DNA of 64,000 nucleotides, from positions 25,050,501 through 25,114,500 of the forward strand of contig AP031353.1 of the NCBI GenBank assembly GCA_037833965.1. Direction: 5' to 3'. Below the pieces are notes generated by a model. That model saw nothing but the letters and a program-made list of their open reading frames with translations. It had not been told where the DNA came from and made no database searches. Positions 49,969 through 60,639 of this stretch are shown here, piece by piece. Positions within the stretch are counted from its first letter, which is position 1. Each line of letters starts with the position of its first letter. Both the position numbers and the translations under genes were made by a program. This stretch comes from Marchantia polymorpha subsp. ruderalis (taxonomy: Eukaryota; Streptophyta; Marchantiopsida; Marchantiales; Marchantiaceae).

Positions 49969-52740
49969 TATGTCTCTTTCAGCTCCGGCCAGCTTTACTT
50001 CAGTTCAGTTCTGCGCAGAAGCAAAAATGTAAGTACTAAACATCATGGCGAACTTCAAAACGGTGATTTCTCATCATCAGAATTATGAATATGTTTTGTA
50101 TTGAACTCTCCTTCTCCTGCTCCTGCTGGGTGACAATGACAGCTTCACGGGTGAACCCCGATGGATCTACTCTTCCTTACAAAACTTCACACATATAGTC
50201 TAAACCCCGTATAGAAATATCTTGCTCTTCTCGCAGTGTGCAACATTGTCAGTAGCCCTGTCTACGTGGGAGGTACAAACTTTGCAAAAACATTCATTCT
50301 GTAATACTATTCCATACGCAAAAGTCCTAACATAGATGGAAAGTAAGGAAAGTGACACAGATACATTAATTGGATTCTTTTGCGGCGAACTGTTATATTC
50401 TTGACAAAGAACATTCATTCCATTGCAAAAGCTGAACTGTACAAACAGAGTCCACGAAGAGAAGAGGAAGCTCACTTTCTGAAAACTTAGCAAGGATCGC
50501 CCTTTTGATCTCTGCTGCGCTGAGGAGCAGTATGTAACACGGTCAGTGGACAATCTAGAGGCAGCAATGACACAACATGTGCTCGCCTACGGCCCACAAG
50601 CTCAGTCAGTACGAGAAAAGACAGACAACAGTTTCGGTGCACAGAACCGGCAGAAGGAAAGCACAGCGGCACTGCCAATCAGCAGAACCAGAAATAGAAA
50701 GAAAATACGAAATGCATAGGAACTGAAGTTGCTGAAGCAGCAGATATGAGCCCCACCTTCTGAGACCGGGCATCTGGTTCATGATTCGCAATGCAGCGAC
50801 GTAGGTGGCACTCAGCAAAAATGCACGAGACTCGACACTCGAACGGCGTGCATGCAGATACTGAGATCTGCCAGATGGACTAATCAGCACTAGGCCACGG
50901 GACTCGAGCTCGGCTCCGGCTTACAAAGAGCCATCTGGCAGGGGAAACGAAGGTGAAGCTCTCGGCGGCTGTCTGCCTCGGCGTGCAATTTTCGGCCCCT
51001 GGGGCAGCTCTCGGCTGGACCCACCTGCGGCAGGTTTTTCTCCTCTCCTCGTGTTGAGACAACCTCGGCTCATAACGTAGAACGTTGATGTTCAATCGTT
51101 CAATAGACCAGTGGTGTCGAAACATGTAATGTGATCCCGTACATACGCTGCTTGCTTTACTTACTAGATCTGGATGGTCACTGAACTCTGAATGTCGTCA
51201 TGGTCATCGAGCGGAAGCATCCACTTGTCAAGTTTGCACTTGGCAACGTTTCCAGTCAAAGTTCATGTGGTTGCTCAATTTTGTGAGTTATCATGATTAC
51301 CTTCGTGCCAGGGCAAACAGGACATTCAGTTGGACATCCAAAAGGAAACAATGAGCGCTGTAAAGCTCTTCCTCAGTTAGTGCCTTCGAGAATGAAGGAG
51401 TTGTTAGAGGTTCGACAACGCAAACGGGCTGATCCGTGTTACAGTTGATGGACAGGCACCTGTACCCAGAACTTTGTGCTATGCGACTGGAGATACAGGT
51501 CTCATCCGGAGAGTTCTTCGGTCCACCATCTACCTTTATTTATCGATGATCAACACAACAAAAAGGCGTTGAAGTACTAGTAAAGCTTTCCCTGGTTTGA
51601 ACAAAGTACATCAGCGCAGAGTTGAAGGTTGGCGAAGTTCGATTCAGTTATCCAGATGTCCATGTCGCGTTCAATAGCAGAAAATTTGAAGACGTCGAAC
51701 ATCTACGTCAGATGAAGTGAACAGGTGACTAGGCGAAAGCAGGAGCCTTCTTATTGGTGGACACTTTGAAAATACACACTGTACGACGGGTGATGACTTT
51801 CCAGCATGTCCGAGAGATGGAAGTGTCGTCTTCTGTTCTGTCCCTGTCTCATTGCTTGCCATTAGCATGTTCCCCGTACCCTGGCATGCTCAGCAGGCTT
51901 TGGCACAGGACCCACACAGCACAACATGGCCATCGTGAGCTCTTTGAGATTTGATAGACATCTTTTCTTCAGTTCTAACGCCGCCGGTATCCGCAGGTAC
52001 AAAAAGAAGGTGTCTTTTCACAATTTTTTCCGTGTTTGTTGCGATTATTCCCAAGTCCAAGGAAGAAAACGATTTAGTGAGAAACAAAAACATGGGGGAG
52101 AAGAAAATCAACAGCAGGACTGATTCCTCACCATGAGTAATTCAGATGTCTTCGTGTGAGAGAGATACAAAAGACCTAAACGTGAGGATCAAATTTGCAC
52201 ATGGTTTGAAAACAAGGTCATGAAAACTTCTGGGCTTAACCACGAGGTCTAAATTTGAGAAATTTGAGCTTCTTCACAGCGATACCAAAACTGATTGTAA
52301 ACAGCAGATTCCATCACGTTGCACGCACGAGAACGTTCAATCTTCTATGGTCCTAGATATTATCCTCTCATTTCGGTAGAGACTTTGAGGTCAGGACCTT
52401 CTTTCCAACATTCGTCTCCATAATCTCTAATGTACGCAAGAGTATTGGAAAAAAAAAAACAACGATATCTAACGTGCTCCATGTGGAGCATATCACTAGC
52501 GCTATATTTGCTCTACCGTAGCATCGCTTCTATTCACGTGATCTCATACTTGAGAGGATATCGTCCCTTTATCGCGCATGTCAGGATTGACCACGTTTCA
52601 GCCCACCTTACAGTCTCATTAGCTGCAACAAAGATCACTGTCTTGAGTCACAAAAATGTTTATAATCTTCACACGGGAGACATACTCAACGTCATTTCAT
52701 TCAAATACACTAGAAAAGCTCCAAGATCTAATCTAAAAGA
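49969..52740. other. Spacer between the VIT-family and PPR genes
   Basis: Includes the promoter and leader of the VIT-family gene near 50.0-50.5 kb and the 3' flank of the PPR gene. Short overlapping frames (50606-50890 minus, 51671-51954 both strands) have no motifs. A GC-rich patch lies at 50.88-51.06 kb. No RNA gene seen. Confidence 0.5.
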
Positions 52741-53185
52741 CATTACAGGTGTATACTCGTTTCCCTACTAAAAAATCCCGTTTTCCCCACATTCTCAATC
52801 TCTCCATAGTAGCACCGCTCAGCCAAGAAACGGCCATGTTGTCTACGGGGTGCGGTGGTGGTGTCTGTAGTCTTCAGGTATAACAGGCGCTTACAATGTG
52901 TACGGAAACATGATATATTCGTATATATATTTATGCATAAAACAACAATGTCCTTGTCTGTAGATCGGATATTACAGTCCAATAAAAGCAATGTAGAATT
53001 CAAAGAAGTGACTACTAACGAGGTGAGAAAGGTGCTGGGACAATGACTCCAACAAAAGAAGAACATAGAATGATACGGAGAATATATACTTACAGCAAAA
53101 TTGTGAATAGGGCCTTCAGGCCAATCTCTGAAAGGGCAGCCCGCTACATCTTGGTGCCGAATTCGGTGACGCATGCCATTCTCAG

Positions 53186-56100
53186 CTAATCCAGCGATAA
53201 ATTCCTCACCCACTGCGAAAATGGTTCACCTTTGCACACAAAACAGCCTGGGTTCAAACTGTTGACCCAGAACGGAGATTTAAGGGCACCAAGCTTTTCC
53301 TGAACTGCTTGCTTCACAGTTGAGCATCCTGGGACCTTACTTCCTTTGCCCCAGCCAGTTATGATAAACACCTGATCTGGTACAACGTTGGTTTTGAGCA
53401 TTGTATCTCTGAAGCTGGCTAACGTCCTGGTGAGAGCAACCAAGGAGGTACCAACAGACATGGAGTGGAAGTCCATGAACCAGAGATTGGGACTCTGCCG
53501 CATGGTGACAGCTTGAGGATAATAGTTGTTTTCTAAAGCGTAATCCCAAAGATGACCTGCTTCCACATTCCGATTCAGGTTATGTAGAAACATGATAAGT
53601 GCATCATTGAACATAACTTTGCTCTCCGTTTCTTCTCCTTGCAAGGAGTCGAAGAAACGCTTGCATTCTGCGCTAATGTCCTCGAGCTCGCCTCCAAGAA
53701 GCTTGTTCACAAAGGCGTAGGATGGATGTTTCACCTTCGCGAGTACACTCAGCAAAGCATCAACTTGTTCCTGATGCTCGCAATCCGAACAATGCTGCAA
53801 CAGTATCGCAGTCAAACTACAGTCGATGGGTATGACGAGTGAGGCCATATCTCTGAAAAGTAATAGCACCTCATCATACATGTGCACTCGTAAGTATGTG
53901 GATATCAAGTTTCTGATAGTGACAATGTCTGGTACCACCCCAGAATCTGATAACATCTTGTGCCAGTATGTCACCTTCTCAATATTGCCTACCTTGCCCC
54001 ACATATCAATCAATATGTTGTAGGCTGGGAGCCTGACATCATGGCCACATTCCTTCATCTTTGTAAACATATTCTCAGCATCTTCGTACAGCCCAGCTTT
54101 GCCCAGGACCTCCATCAATGTGATGAAAGTTCCTGAATCTGGCTGCAGACCAGCAGACAGCAGGTTCCTGTAACTTTCCAAGCTAAGATCTGGATTTCCT
54201 GCCTTAGAGTACATGTCGATGAGAGTGTTGTAAGTTACTATATTCGGCTCACAACCTCGTTGTTGCATTTCGGTAAAGATTTCCTGAGCAGCTGTCGGAT
54301 TGCCAGATTTGCCTAGGCAATGGATCAAAGCATTGTAGGTGAACACGTTTGGTTCCAAACCTGCCTCCTGCATTTCATGATAAAAGTCCATAGCTTTGTC
54401 GTAATGCCCACATTTCCCACATATGTCTATCATCCTTGAATAGCATATAACATCCAAGGGGTAACCCATCTCCTGCATTTGTAGGAAAAGATCCAGCGCT
54501 GCAGTAAAGTTTCCTACTTTGCCGAAACAGTCAACCATGGCAATCAAAATGACAGAGTTGGGTTGCAGACCAGCACGTTGCACTTCCTCAAAAAGTTGCA
54601 AACAGCTCTCCAGCAGGCCCAACTTCGCGTGATGGCATATCAGAATGCCGTATGTCTGCACATCAGGTGCACGGCGGGATGCCTTCATCTCCCGGAAGAG
54701 ATCAACAGCTGCTGGCAAGTTTCCAGCCCTTCCATAGCAGTCGATCATAGAATTGTAATTTACTGTGTTTGTCTGCACGCCCACCGCCTTCATTTCATTG
54801 AACAGTTCCACAGCTTTTTGAAAGAATCCTGCCTTCGAATGAATATCTATGATTGTCGTGTAGGCCACGGAATCAGGTCGATAGCCTCTTGCCTTCAAGT
54901 AATCAAAGAGCCTGCTAGCTCCTACAACGTCACCCGCTTTGCCAAGACAGTCCATGACTGCACACAACGTGACAAGATCGGGCTTTATTCCAGCCCGCAA
55001 CATTTCTCTGTACAACTCAAAAGCTTGTTCGAATAATCCTGCCTTTGCATGTGCATCAATCATGTTTGTGTATATGAAAACATCAGGTTTACAACCCGAT
55101 GCCTTCAAGTCACCAAACAGTGCAATTGCGGCACTCAAATTCCCAGCCCTGCCGAGACAGTTTATCATCAGGCTGTATGACATGACGCTCGGCTGGAGAC
55201 CCTCCTTCCGCATTCTGTTGAACAACTCCCAAGCTTCGTCCACTGCACCGGTCCTTGCAAAGATATTCATAACGACGACATAGGTGACATGGTTCGGCTT
55301 GCAACCAACTGCCTGCATGTGCTGAAACGCATCCAAAGCATCTTGGTAGCGGTTTGCAGCACTGAAGCCCTTGACCAGAATCGTGTATGTCACAACATCC
55401 GGGCTGCAGCCAGCAACATACATTTCTTCCATCAAACCTTGCGCTGCATCGAAATCCTTCGCGAGAGTCAATAAACGGATCATGACGTTGTAGGTAAAGG
55501 AATTATGCTGGTAATCTGTCTGTGAAGTGGCCCACTGAAAAAATTCCCGTGCGAGAGTCACATCTGTTTGTCGCTTGAGAATCTCACTGACATGGAACGG
55601 ATCCAGCTTGATGCCCATCTGTGAAAGGGAGGTCAAGCTATCGGCACGGTTCAAAATTCGGCAAACATGATCTACAAGAACCTGCCCTCTGCCCAACTGA
55701 GGAGGCCTACCTGCTCTCTCTCTACCTTCTGCAGGCCTGTATCTAGTAGGTGATCCCCTGCGCATTCTTTCGGCATTCCGCTTAATCACAGGGACCCCAT
55801 TCAGTGCAGCTGACGAAACTGTGGAAAAGTGCGCACTTTTTCTTTCAAAACCACTTGATCCATTGGTAGAAAGTCCGGAGCTGGAGGACACATTTGATAC
55901 TTGTCCCGGCATCAAAGAAGCCAACGCATACCTAATGGCTAAAATGCTCTTCACGTCAGACAGACAAAATTCTGGTTTGCCAGATGAAGCTCCTTTCCGC
56001 TTCCAATTCTGCCCACAATCCGTGACACCATTGATGTCATCCTGGGTGTCATCGAAAGGAAGACATTTAGTTTCTGGAGAATTCTGAGGATCCACAATAA

Positions 56101-56224
56101 AAGGGTGATCTCCATGAGCAGTTTCGAAGTCGAACAATCTTACAGCCAACAGTCTGTGTAGTCTTTCAGATCGAATAACTGCTCGCCTGGATGGATCCCG
56201 AAGGAGCATCTGCAACAGCCCCAT
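53186..56224 (-). CDS. PPR-SMR protein (P-class, 16 PPR repeats)
   Basis: Organellar RNA-binding protein of the P-class PPR-SMR group that includes Arabidopsis At1g18900 and At1g74750. Single exon, 1012 residues. A basic N-terminus rich in Arg suits organelle import. A helical lead-in (about 207-241) is followed by 16 contiguous PPR motifs of exactly 35 residues (242-801), a spacer, and a C-terminal SMR domain (about 912-1005) with MDFHSMSVGTSLVAL and TGWGKGSKVPG, the two signatures of this domain. The tail CFVCKGEP matches the conserved end of this subgroup. ATG 56224 is the first in a frame open from a stop near 56280. Position 5/35 residues are listed under findings. A GTGAGG donor-like site overlaps the last codons, but termination at TAG 53188-53186 fits the family. 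Confidence 0.93.
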   Translation of the reverse strand: MGLLQMLLRDPSRRAVIRSERLHRLLAVRLFDFETAHGDHPFIVDPQNSPETKCLPFDDTQDDINGVTDCGQNWKRKGASSGKPEFCLSDVKSILAIRYALASLMPGQVSNVSSSSGLSTNGSSGFERKSAHFSTVSSAALNGVPVIKRNAERMRRGSPTRYRPAEGRERAGRPPQLGRGQVLVDHVCRILNRADSLTSLSQMGIKLDPFHVSEILKRQTDVTLAREFFQWATSQTDYQHNSFTYNVMIRLLTLAKDFDAAQGLMEEMYVAGCSPDVVTYTILVKGFSAANRYQDALDAFQHMQAVGCKPNHVTYVVVMNIFARTGAVDEAWELFNRMRKEGLQPSVMSYSLMINCLGRAGNLSAAIALFGDLKASGCKPDVFIYTNMIDAHAKAGLFEQAFELYREMLRAGIKPDLVTLCAVMDCLGKAGDVVGASRLFDYLKARGYRPDSVAYTTIIDIHSKAGFFQKAVELFNEMKAVGVQTNTVNYNSMIDCYGRAGNLPAAVDLFREMKASRRAPDVQTYGILICHHAKLGLLESCLQLFEEVQRAGLQPNSVILIAMVDCFGKVGNFTAALDLFLQMQEMGYPLDVICYSRMIDICGKCGHYDKAMDFYHEMQEAGLEPNVFTYNALIHCLGKSGNPTAAQEIFTEMQQRGCEPNIVTYNTLIDMYSKAGNPDLSLESYRNLLSAGLQPDSGTFITLMEVLGKAGLYEDAENMFTKMKECGHDVRLPAYNILIDMWGKVGNIEKVTYWHKMLSDSGVVPDIVTIRNLISTYLRVHMYDEVLLLFRDMASLVIPIDCSLTAILLQHCSDCEHQEQVDALLSVLAKVKHPSYAFVNKLLGGELEDISAECKRFFDSLQGEETESKVMFNDALIMFLHNLNRNVEAGHLWDYALENNYYPQAVTMRQSPNLWFMDFHSMSVGTSLVALTRTLASFRDTMLKTNVVPDQVFIITGWGKGSKVPGCSTVKQAVQEKLGALKSPFWVNSLNPGCFVCKGEPFSQWVRNLSLD

Positions 56225-56495
56225 GGCTCGCTGGCCTCTTCCTCCTGAATCTCCAGCAACTGAGGTACCTAAACTCAGCTAATCCTACACATGTACGCTT
56301 TGTTTCCCCCATTCATCCCCATTCCTACTCCTGCCAATCACGTCCGATCACAAACCCCTGTTCCATGGAGCGCAAGTTCACCTCTGCGGAAAATTCTCAA
56401 CTGCAATTCAATATAGTTCTACATAGTCGCAGCTTCAATCCCATTATTCCCAAACTATCATTTCGGACTTTGTAGGAACCTTAACTTAATCCACA

Positions 56496-57041
56496 TCACA
56501 ATCCTCCCTTGCCTTCAGGTAAATCCACTCGCAAATCCAACCTCCAATCTGCTTCCGGGATCCCGATTAATTCCTGTATGGCCTTCATCACAGTCTCCAA
56601 CCGTATGTACTGCTGATTCGTCTCCAACTTCCTGCATCAAAAAATAAACAAAATCTTCTTCAATCCACCGCTTTTTCATCCTACGAACTTAAGAATTTTC
56701 CATAGCAAGTAATCCAGTGTTTCATCAATGGTACAACTTCTCACAACCATGAAGACCGAAACATCGAGAGAGAACGCGAATTCGCTCCCAGTTCACAACC
56801 TCACCCTGATTACGCGCATTCCGGGCACACTCGTGCCCCTCATCAGCATCCCCTATTCTCGTGTCTGACGTGACCACAAACACTGCCAGCCCCGGAACGA
56901 AAGCGTTGCTGCACTTGGACTTGGACTTGACAGCATCTTCCTGCACTGCCCTCCACACCAACTCTTCGCTGCGTCCCTTGATTTGGACGACAATTGCCAC
57001 TAGGGTTTAGGGTTCTCGACTAGCTTTGCAGATTCCGACAT
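56496..57041 (-). pseudogene. Small two-exon gene, apparently frameshifted
   Basis: Exon 1 (to 56735) and exon 2 (56496-56631, acceptor GATGCAG) join through a GTACCA donor in correct phase. They give about 133 codons that include QIKGRSEELVWRAVQED, FVPGLAVFVVTSD and, in exon 2, YIRLETVMKAIQELIG and WRLDLRVDLPEGK. The texture is coding, but I do not recognise the family. That frame has no ATG; it opens at GTG 57000 just after a stop. An ATG in good context at 57041 starts another frame (SESAKLVENPKP) that hits TAG at 57002-57000, so a shift inside the telo-box-like repeat would join them. Alternatives are an unseen upstream exon using the CCCTAG acceptor, a real pseudogene, or a sequencing error. 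It ends 272 bp upstream of the PPR gene on the same strand. Confidence 0.45.
57001..57014 (-). promoter_or_regulatory. Telo-box-like repeat (AACCCTAAACCCTA)
   Basis: On the minus strand two AAACCCTA-type units lie where the small gene begins. Telo-boxes near transcription starts are common in plant genes for translation and growth. Here the motif also coincides with the apparent frameshift. Confidence 0.5.
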
Positions 57042-57281
57042 TTTAAGTACAAGCGGGACGCTAAGTGGACAACATACTGTGGTTGACCAAACCGTGTACT
57101 TTCATGTGGCACTGCGAACGAACTGCGCACTTCTACGGCGTAAAATCGGGACGGACGAGAAGACGGCGCAGAACAGCCTTTCACTTCGCACAACCAACTG
57201 TGGTAGACGAGACCGACCACGTCTCTTCCGGTGAAGTCAAGTTAGTTGATGCGAACTGGATGCTATGTTTTTGTTTGGAGA

Positions 57282-57322
57282 TCATCAGCTCTAGCTGATG
57301 ACAATATCACAATCGTGATATT
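57282..57322. repeat. Two adjacent perfect hairpins
   Basis: A 9-bp inverted repeat with a 2-nt loop (57282-57290/57293-57301) is followed immediately by an 8-bp inverted repeat with a 4-nt loop (57303-57310/57315-57322). They lie about 240-280 bp upstream of the small minus-strand gene. Confidence 0.75.
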
Positions 57323-57329
57323 ATCGGGG

Positions 57330-58680
57330 TCTAGCTGGTCGTGTTCGTTTTCGGTTGATGGGCTCTTCCCATATGCAATCTCTGTTCATTCGCAAATAAA
57401 TGTACAGCGAAGAGGCTCTCTGATAACGACCTCAACTCAAAGGCAGAGCACCGTCTCCACCAATGAAGTGTGTTTGGCAACTTTTCACTTTCGCATTTTT
57501 GCACTAAGAACCAATTATCATTTTCTACTATGGCCCGTTCACTCCCCGAATGCGAGGAATTCTGTCAACTCAAATTTCATTGACTCCCAGACACTAATGG
57601 TAAAGGTTCATCTATGGCAAGGACCTGATTAGATTTATCAAGCTAAGATATTTGAGGTAAAACCCTGTAAATGGCATAAAGATTAGAAACACCACCGACA
57701 GATTCACGGATGAAACGAAAGGGGAAGGTTGTGGCTAGCCCCAATAGCATTGTAATGAAACTATAATCTTTAAACAAGTACATAGGCCGTCCACGAACCA
57801 CGTGAACTTAGTAAGAAGCATAGCCTAATCTAATTAAGCTTCGGCCAATGCTCTATGTGAAAGTTTGATACTGCTGGTTGAAACATACTACACCATGTTG
57901 AGTAACGTAATAACTTTTTTTCCTTACAATTGCCATAAGAGAATTTACTTTCATTAATAGACTTGTTGAAATTGTCATCATTAGTTCTGAGACACAAGAA
58001 ATAAAAATTATAATTTTCTGAATATCCATACAACATCAACTAAATATATGGTTGATGCTTCTGCATTTGCGGCACCTATGACCTTGGATAATCTTTCTCC
58101 ATGTAATTGTATCACATGTAAGTTTTGTAAACACAATGTCTTCAAATTTTCACGACGAAGTGAAAGATCTCTAGAACTAAAAAGAATGATAATATACACT
58201 AGGTTAATGTATATAGCAACTTGTACTTGTTCATTCAGGTAATTTTCAAAAAAACATTGTGGCTTGAACGTATCTTCTAGATGTGTTCCGATATGAATTG
58301 CCCCAGTAATTACCAAAAAACGAGAGCCATCACGAGATACAGATTTACCATGAAATTCCACTTATTGTGAAAGATACTATCCGACTTGCAAGAATGCAAG
58401 AATAAACTCAAGGTTCAAGTGATTCTTTTGTTTCAAATTGTTTCAAATACACTAATGTTTCTGTTCATGAAATCTACCCCCTGTTAAAATTCATATTTTT
58501 CACATACTGTAATCACCATTCCTGCTCATGACAAACATTTAAGTTTCTTTCTTATGAATCTAACTTCGACTTAGTCAACGATTTATCCATTTTTCTGACA
58601 CCCTCAACAAAAACGATAAGTCAAATTGAGGTTCAATCATGTTTTATAACATCAGATCATTAAATCATTGAACCAATAGT
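57330..58680. other. Intergenic region between divergent genes
   Basis: Separates the minus-strand small gene from the plus-strand Fe-S gene. The 117-codon minus frame at 58008-58361 has no family motif and I do not call it. GC content rises at 58.68 kb, where the promoter of the Fe-S gene probably begins. Confidence 0.5.
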
Positions 58681-58851
58681 CTTAAACGAGGTTGAGGTGG
58701 GGATCGGGGACGGGAGGATGGTGATTCCGGAGGGGCAGGTGCGGGATCCAAATGTGCACATTCCTCGTCTGTTTGCTTTGCAATGTGACCCCGTGTCGCC
58801 GCAGTTTTAGCAGTCGCAATCTTCGTGGGCCCGCTTCTCTCCCGTCTGCAC

Positions 58852-59454
58852 GTAAGTTTCCTCCCCTGGGGCTGTTGGTCATCGCAATTGCTGTCGTCGC
58901 GGTTCAGTGCAACTTCGCCATATCTTCAGTTGTGCCAGTGAATTTGTCTCGGTTTCTTGCCCTGACCAGCGATTGATATCGAAAAAAGTGAAAGTACTTC
59001 AGCCCCTCCTGCTGCGTCTTCCTTTCTTCTGTGAAATCGAGAAGGTTTTGCACCTCGTCTCTTGAATTTCCACGTTAGGTCATACTGTGGTTTGATTGGA
59101 TTGCGTGTGGATTCCAGGAAGGATGATAGATTTCGGGAGAGCTTTTTGTTGAACCATTCTTATGTCCTGTCCTTCCTTGTCGTGCAATTCACCTCGTTCG
59201 GGAGCCGTGGGAGTACTTCCGATTTAGTTTTTTTTCCCGTATCTCGTTTTTTTCTGCACTTATTTGCGGCGGAGGTCGTTTCATGTCATTCCTTCGTCCG
59301 TGATTTAGTTCGTGTCCATGTCCGTTTTATGCTTGTCAGTCATTACCTTCAAATTCGATCCTTCTGATCAATTAAGAAGCTGGTTTCAGTACTGCTTCTT
59401 GGATCCTACTGATTCTGAATACTAATAAAAAATTTGATTTGGAGTTTTCTCCAG
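58852..59454 (+). other. Probable 5'-UTR intron of the ISCA2-type gene
   Basis: A strong donor (GTAAGT at 58852) follows a CT-rich segment. A clean acceptor (TTTTCTCCAG, ending 59454) lies 61 bp before the ATG, with an ACTAAT branch-point-like motif at 59421. The first, non-coding exon would lie upstream of 58852. Leader introns of this kind are common in plants. The exact transcription start is not visible. Confidence 0.5.
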
Positions 59455-59471
59455 GCTTGGAGTGCAAGGTT

Positions 59472-59483
59472 ATGAAAGCGTGA
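59472..59483 (+). promoter_or_regulatory. Minimal upstream ORF before the ISCA2-type ATG
   Basis: ATG-AAA-GCG-TGA lies 32 nt before the main start within the inferred second leader exon. If transcribed, it could slow initiation at 59516. Confidence 0.4.
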
Positions 59484-59515
59484 CAAGCGGGAATCTTTTT
59501 GCCTCTAGACAGGCA

Positions 59516-60639
59516 ATGTGGAAGGTTGCAGTGCGCCAGCTTGCTCGAAATCAGCGTCAGCGCAGTGACTTGGGCTCATACGAACGTGGTCTCTTGAAAT
59601 TCTTTTCCAGCGGGAGAGAAAGTTGTTCGATTACTGCCACAGGACCGGACTTGGCCACGAGAAGCGCGACGTTTGTGACTGCCACATGGGGCATCCTCCC
59701 CAAAAGTGTCGATGTGCTGCCAAGTCCCTTAGCAGTTAAAAGGGATGGCTTCATCAATCATGAATTTTCCACATGGTCTAGGGTGTCACAGATGTGCATG
59801 TCCACTGCAGCCGTTGAAGATTCGGAATCATCAAATGAAGGAATCGTCATCACTGAGAGCTGTGTCAAGGTATACACTGATGGCCATGATGGTCGCACTA
59901 GACACGAATTCATATTCTCTTGTTTGTAGGATTAGGACATGGATATCTACTTTATATTTGTTTTCCGGACATTGTGTCTTTAATTTCGTAAGTTCTTTTG
60001 ACGCTGAAAATTAAATAAGTCTGCTTAATCGGGCGGCTCGCCGTCCTGCTGAAAGTGTTGATTTTGTTCCTTTTAGGATATTTTGTGGGTTCTTTATTGA
60101 GGTGGTTAATCTGCTTGTAGAGACTGAGAGAAATTCAGCAAGAAGAAGGACCTGACGGTCAAAAGAAGATGCTGCGGTTGAGTGTTGATGGTGGCGGTTG
60201 TTCAGGTTTCCTTTACAATTTTAGCCTCGACGACAGCCTGAAGCCTGATGACAGGTATGTGGAGCGAGAAAGTTAATAGTTTTGTGCTTCAAATTGCAAG
60301 GCTGAATGAAAGTAGGTAATACTGCCCTGGAACTATCGCTGATCATATTGTTTTTTCTCCAGGTTGTTTGAGAAGGATGGCGCAAAAGTTGTGGTGGATG
60401 AAGTGTCACTGTCTTTTGTAAAAGGGGCAGTTGTGGATTTTTCGGAAGAATTAATACGAGCTTCTTTTACGGTGATTTTCGAACCTTCTTTTCAAGTTCA
60501 GAGCTTCTTCACGTACATGTCTGAACTCCAAGTTGATAAGCCTTGTGGTCTAGCTAACACGGTTGCTCCGTGGCAGGTGGCATCAAATCCGAATGCTGAA
60601 AGTGGTTGCGGGTGTGGGGCATCTTTCACAGCAAAATAG
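59516..60639 (+). CDS. Iron-sulfur cluster assembly protein, ISCA2-type
   Basis: A-type carrier of the mitochondrial ISC pathway, needed for maturation of [4Fe-4S] proteins together with ISCA1 and IBA57. Coding exons 59516-59869, 60121-60254, 60363-60471 and 60577-60639 join in frame to 219 residues. The first 100 or so residues are Arg/Ser/Thr-rich and poor in acid, fitting a mitochondrial presequence. The A-type fold begins with [14 protein letters not shown], then [13 protein letters not shown] (Cys145), [18 protein letters not shown], and ends with GCGCGASF (Cys210, Cys212). These three Cys are the cluster ligands of the family. The final intron (60472-60576) has weak GTGATT/GGCAG borders, is 105 nt long and lacks stops, so it can be read through. 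ATG 59516 is the first in frame after the inferred leader acceptor. Confidence 0.93.

Noticed and set aside
52743-53213. 156-codon minus frame just after the PPR-SMR gene
   Set aside because: It could be reached by a GTGAGG donor inside the last PPR-SMR codons, but the SMR protein already ends at the family's usual place and the extra sequence matches nothing I know. Most likely 3' UTR.
58008-58361. 117-codon minus-strand frame
   Set aside because: AT-rich, no motif, and a competing plus frame; I could not place it in any transposon or gene family.
60364-60639. Unspliced 91-residue product across the last two ISCA2-type exons
   Set aside because: The 35 residues from 60472 to 60576 break a conserved family block, so the intron model is preferred. 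Retention is kept only as a finding.
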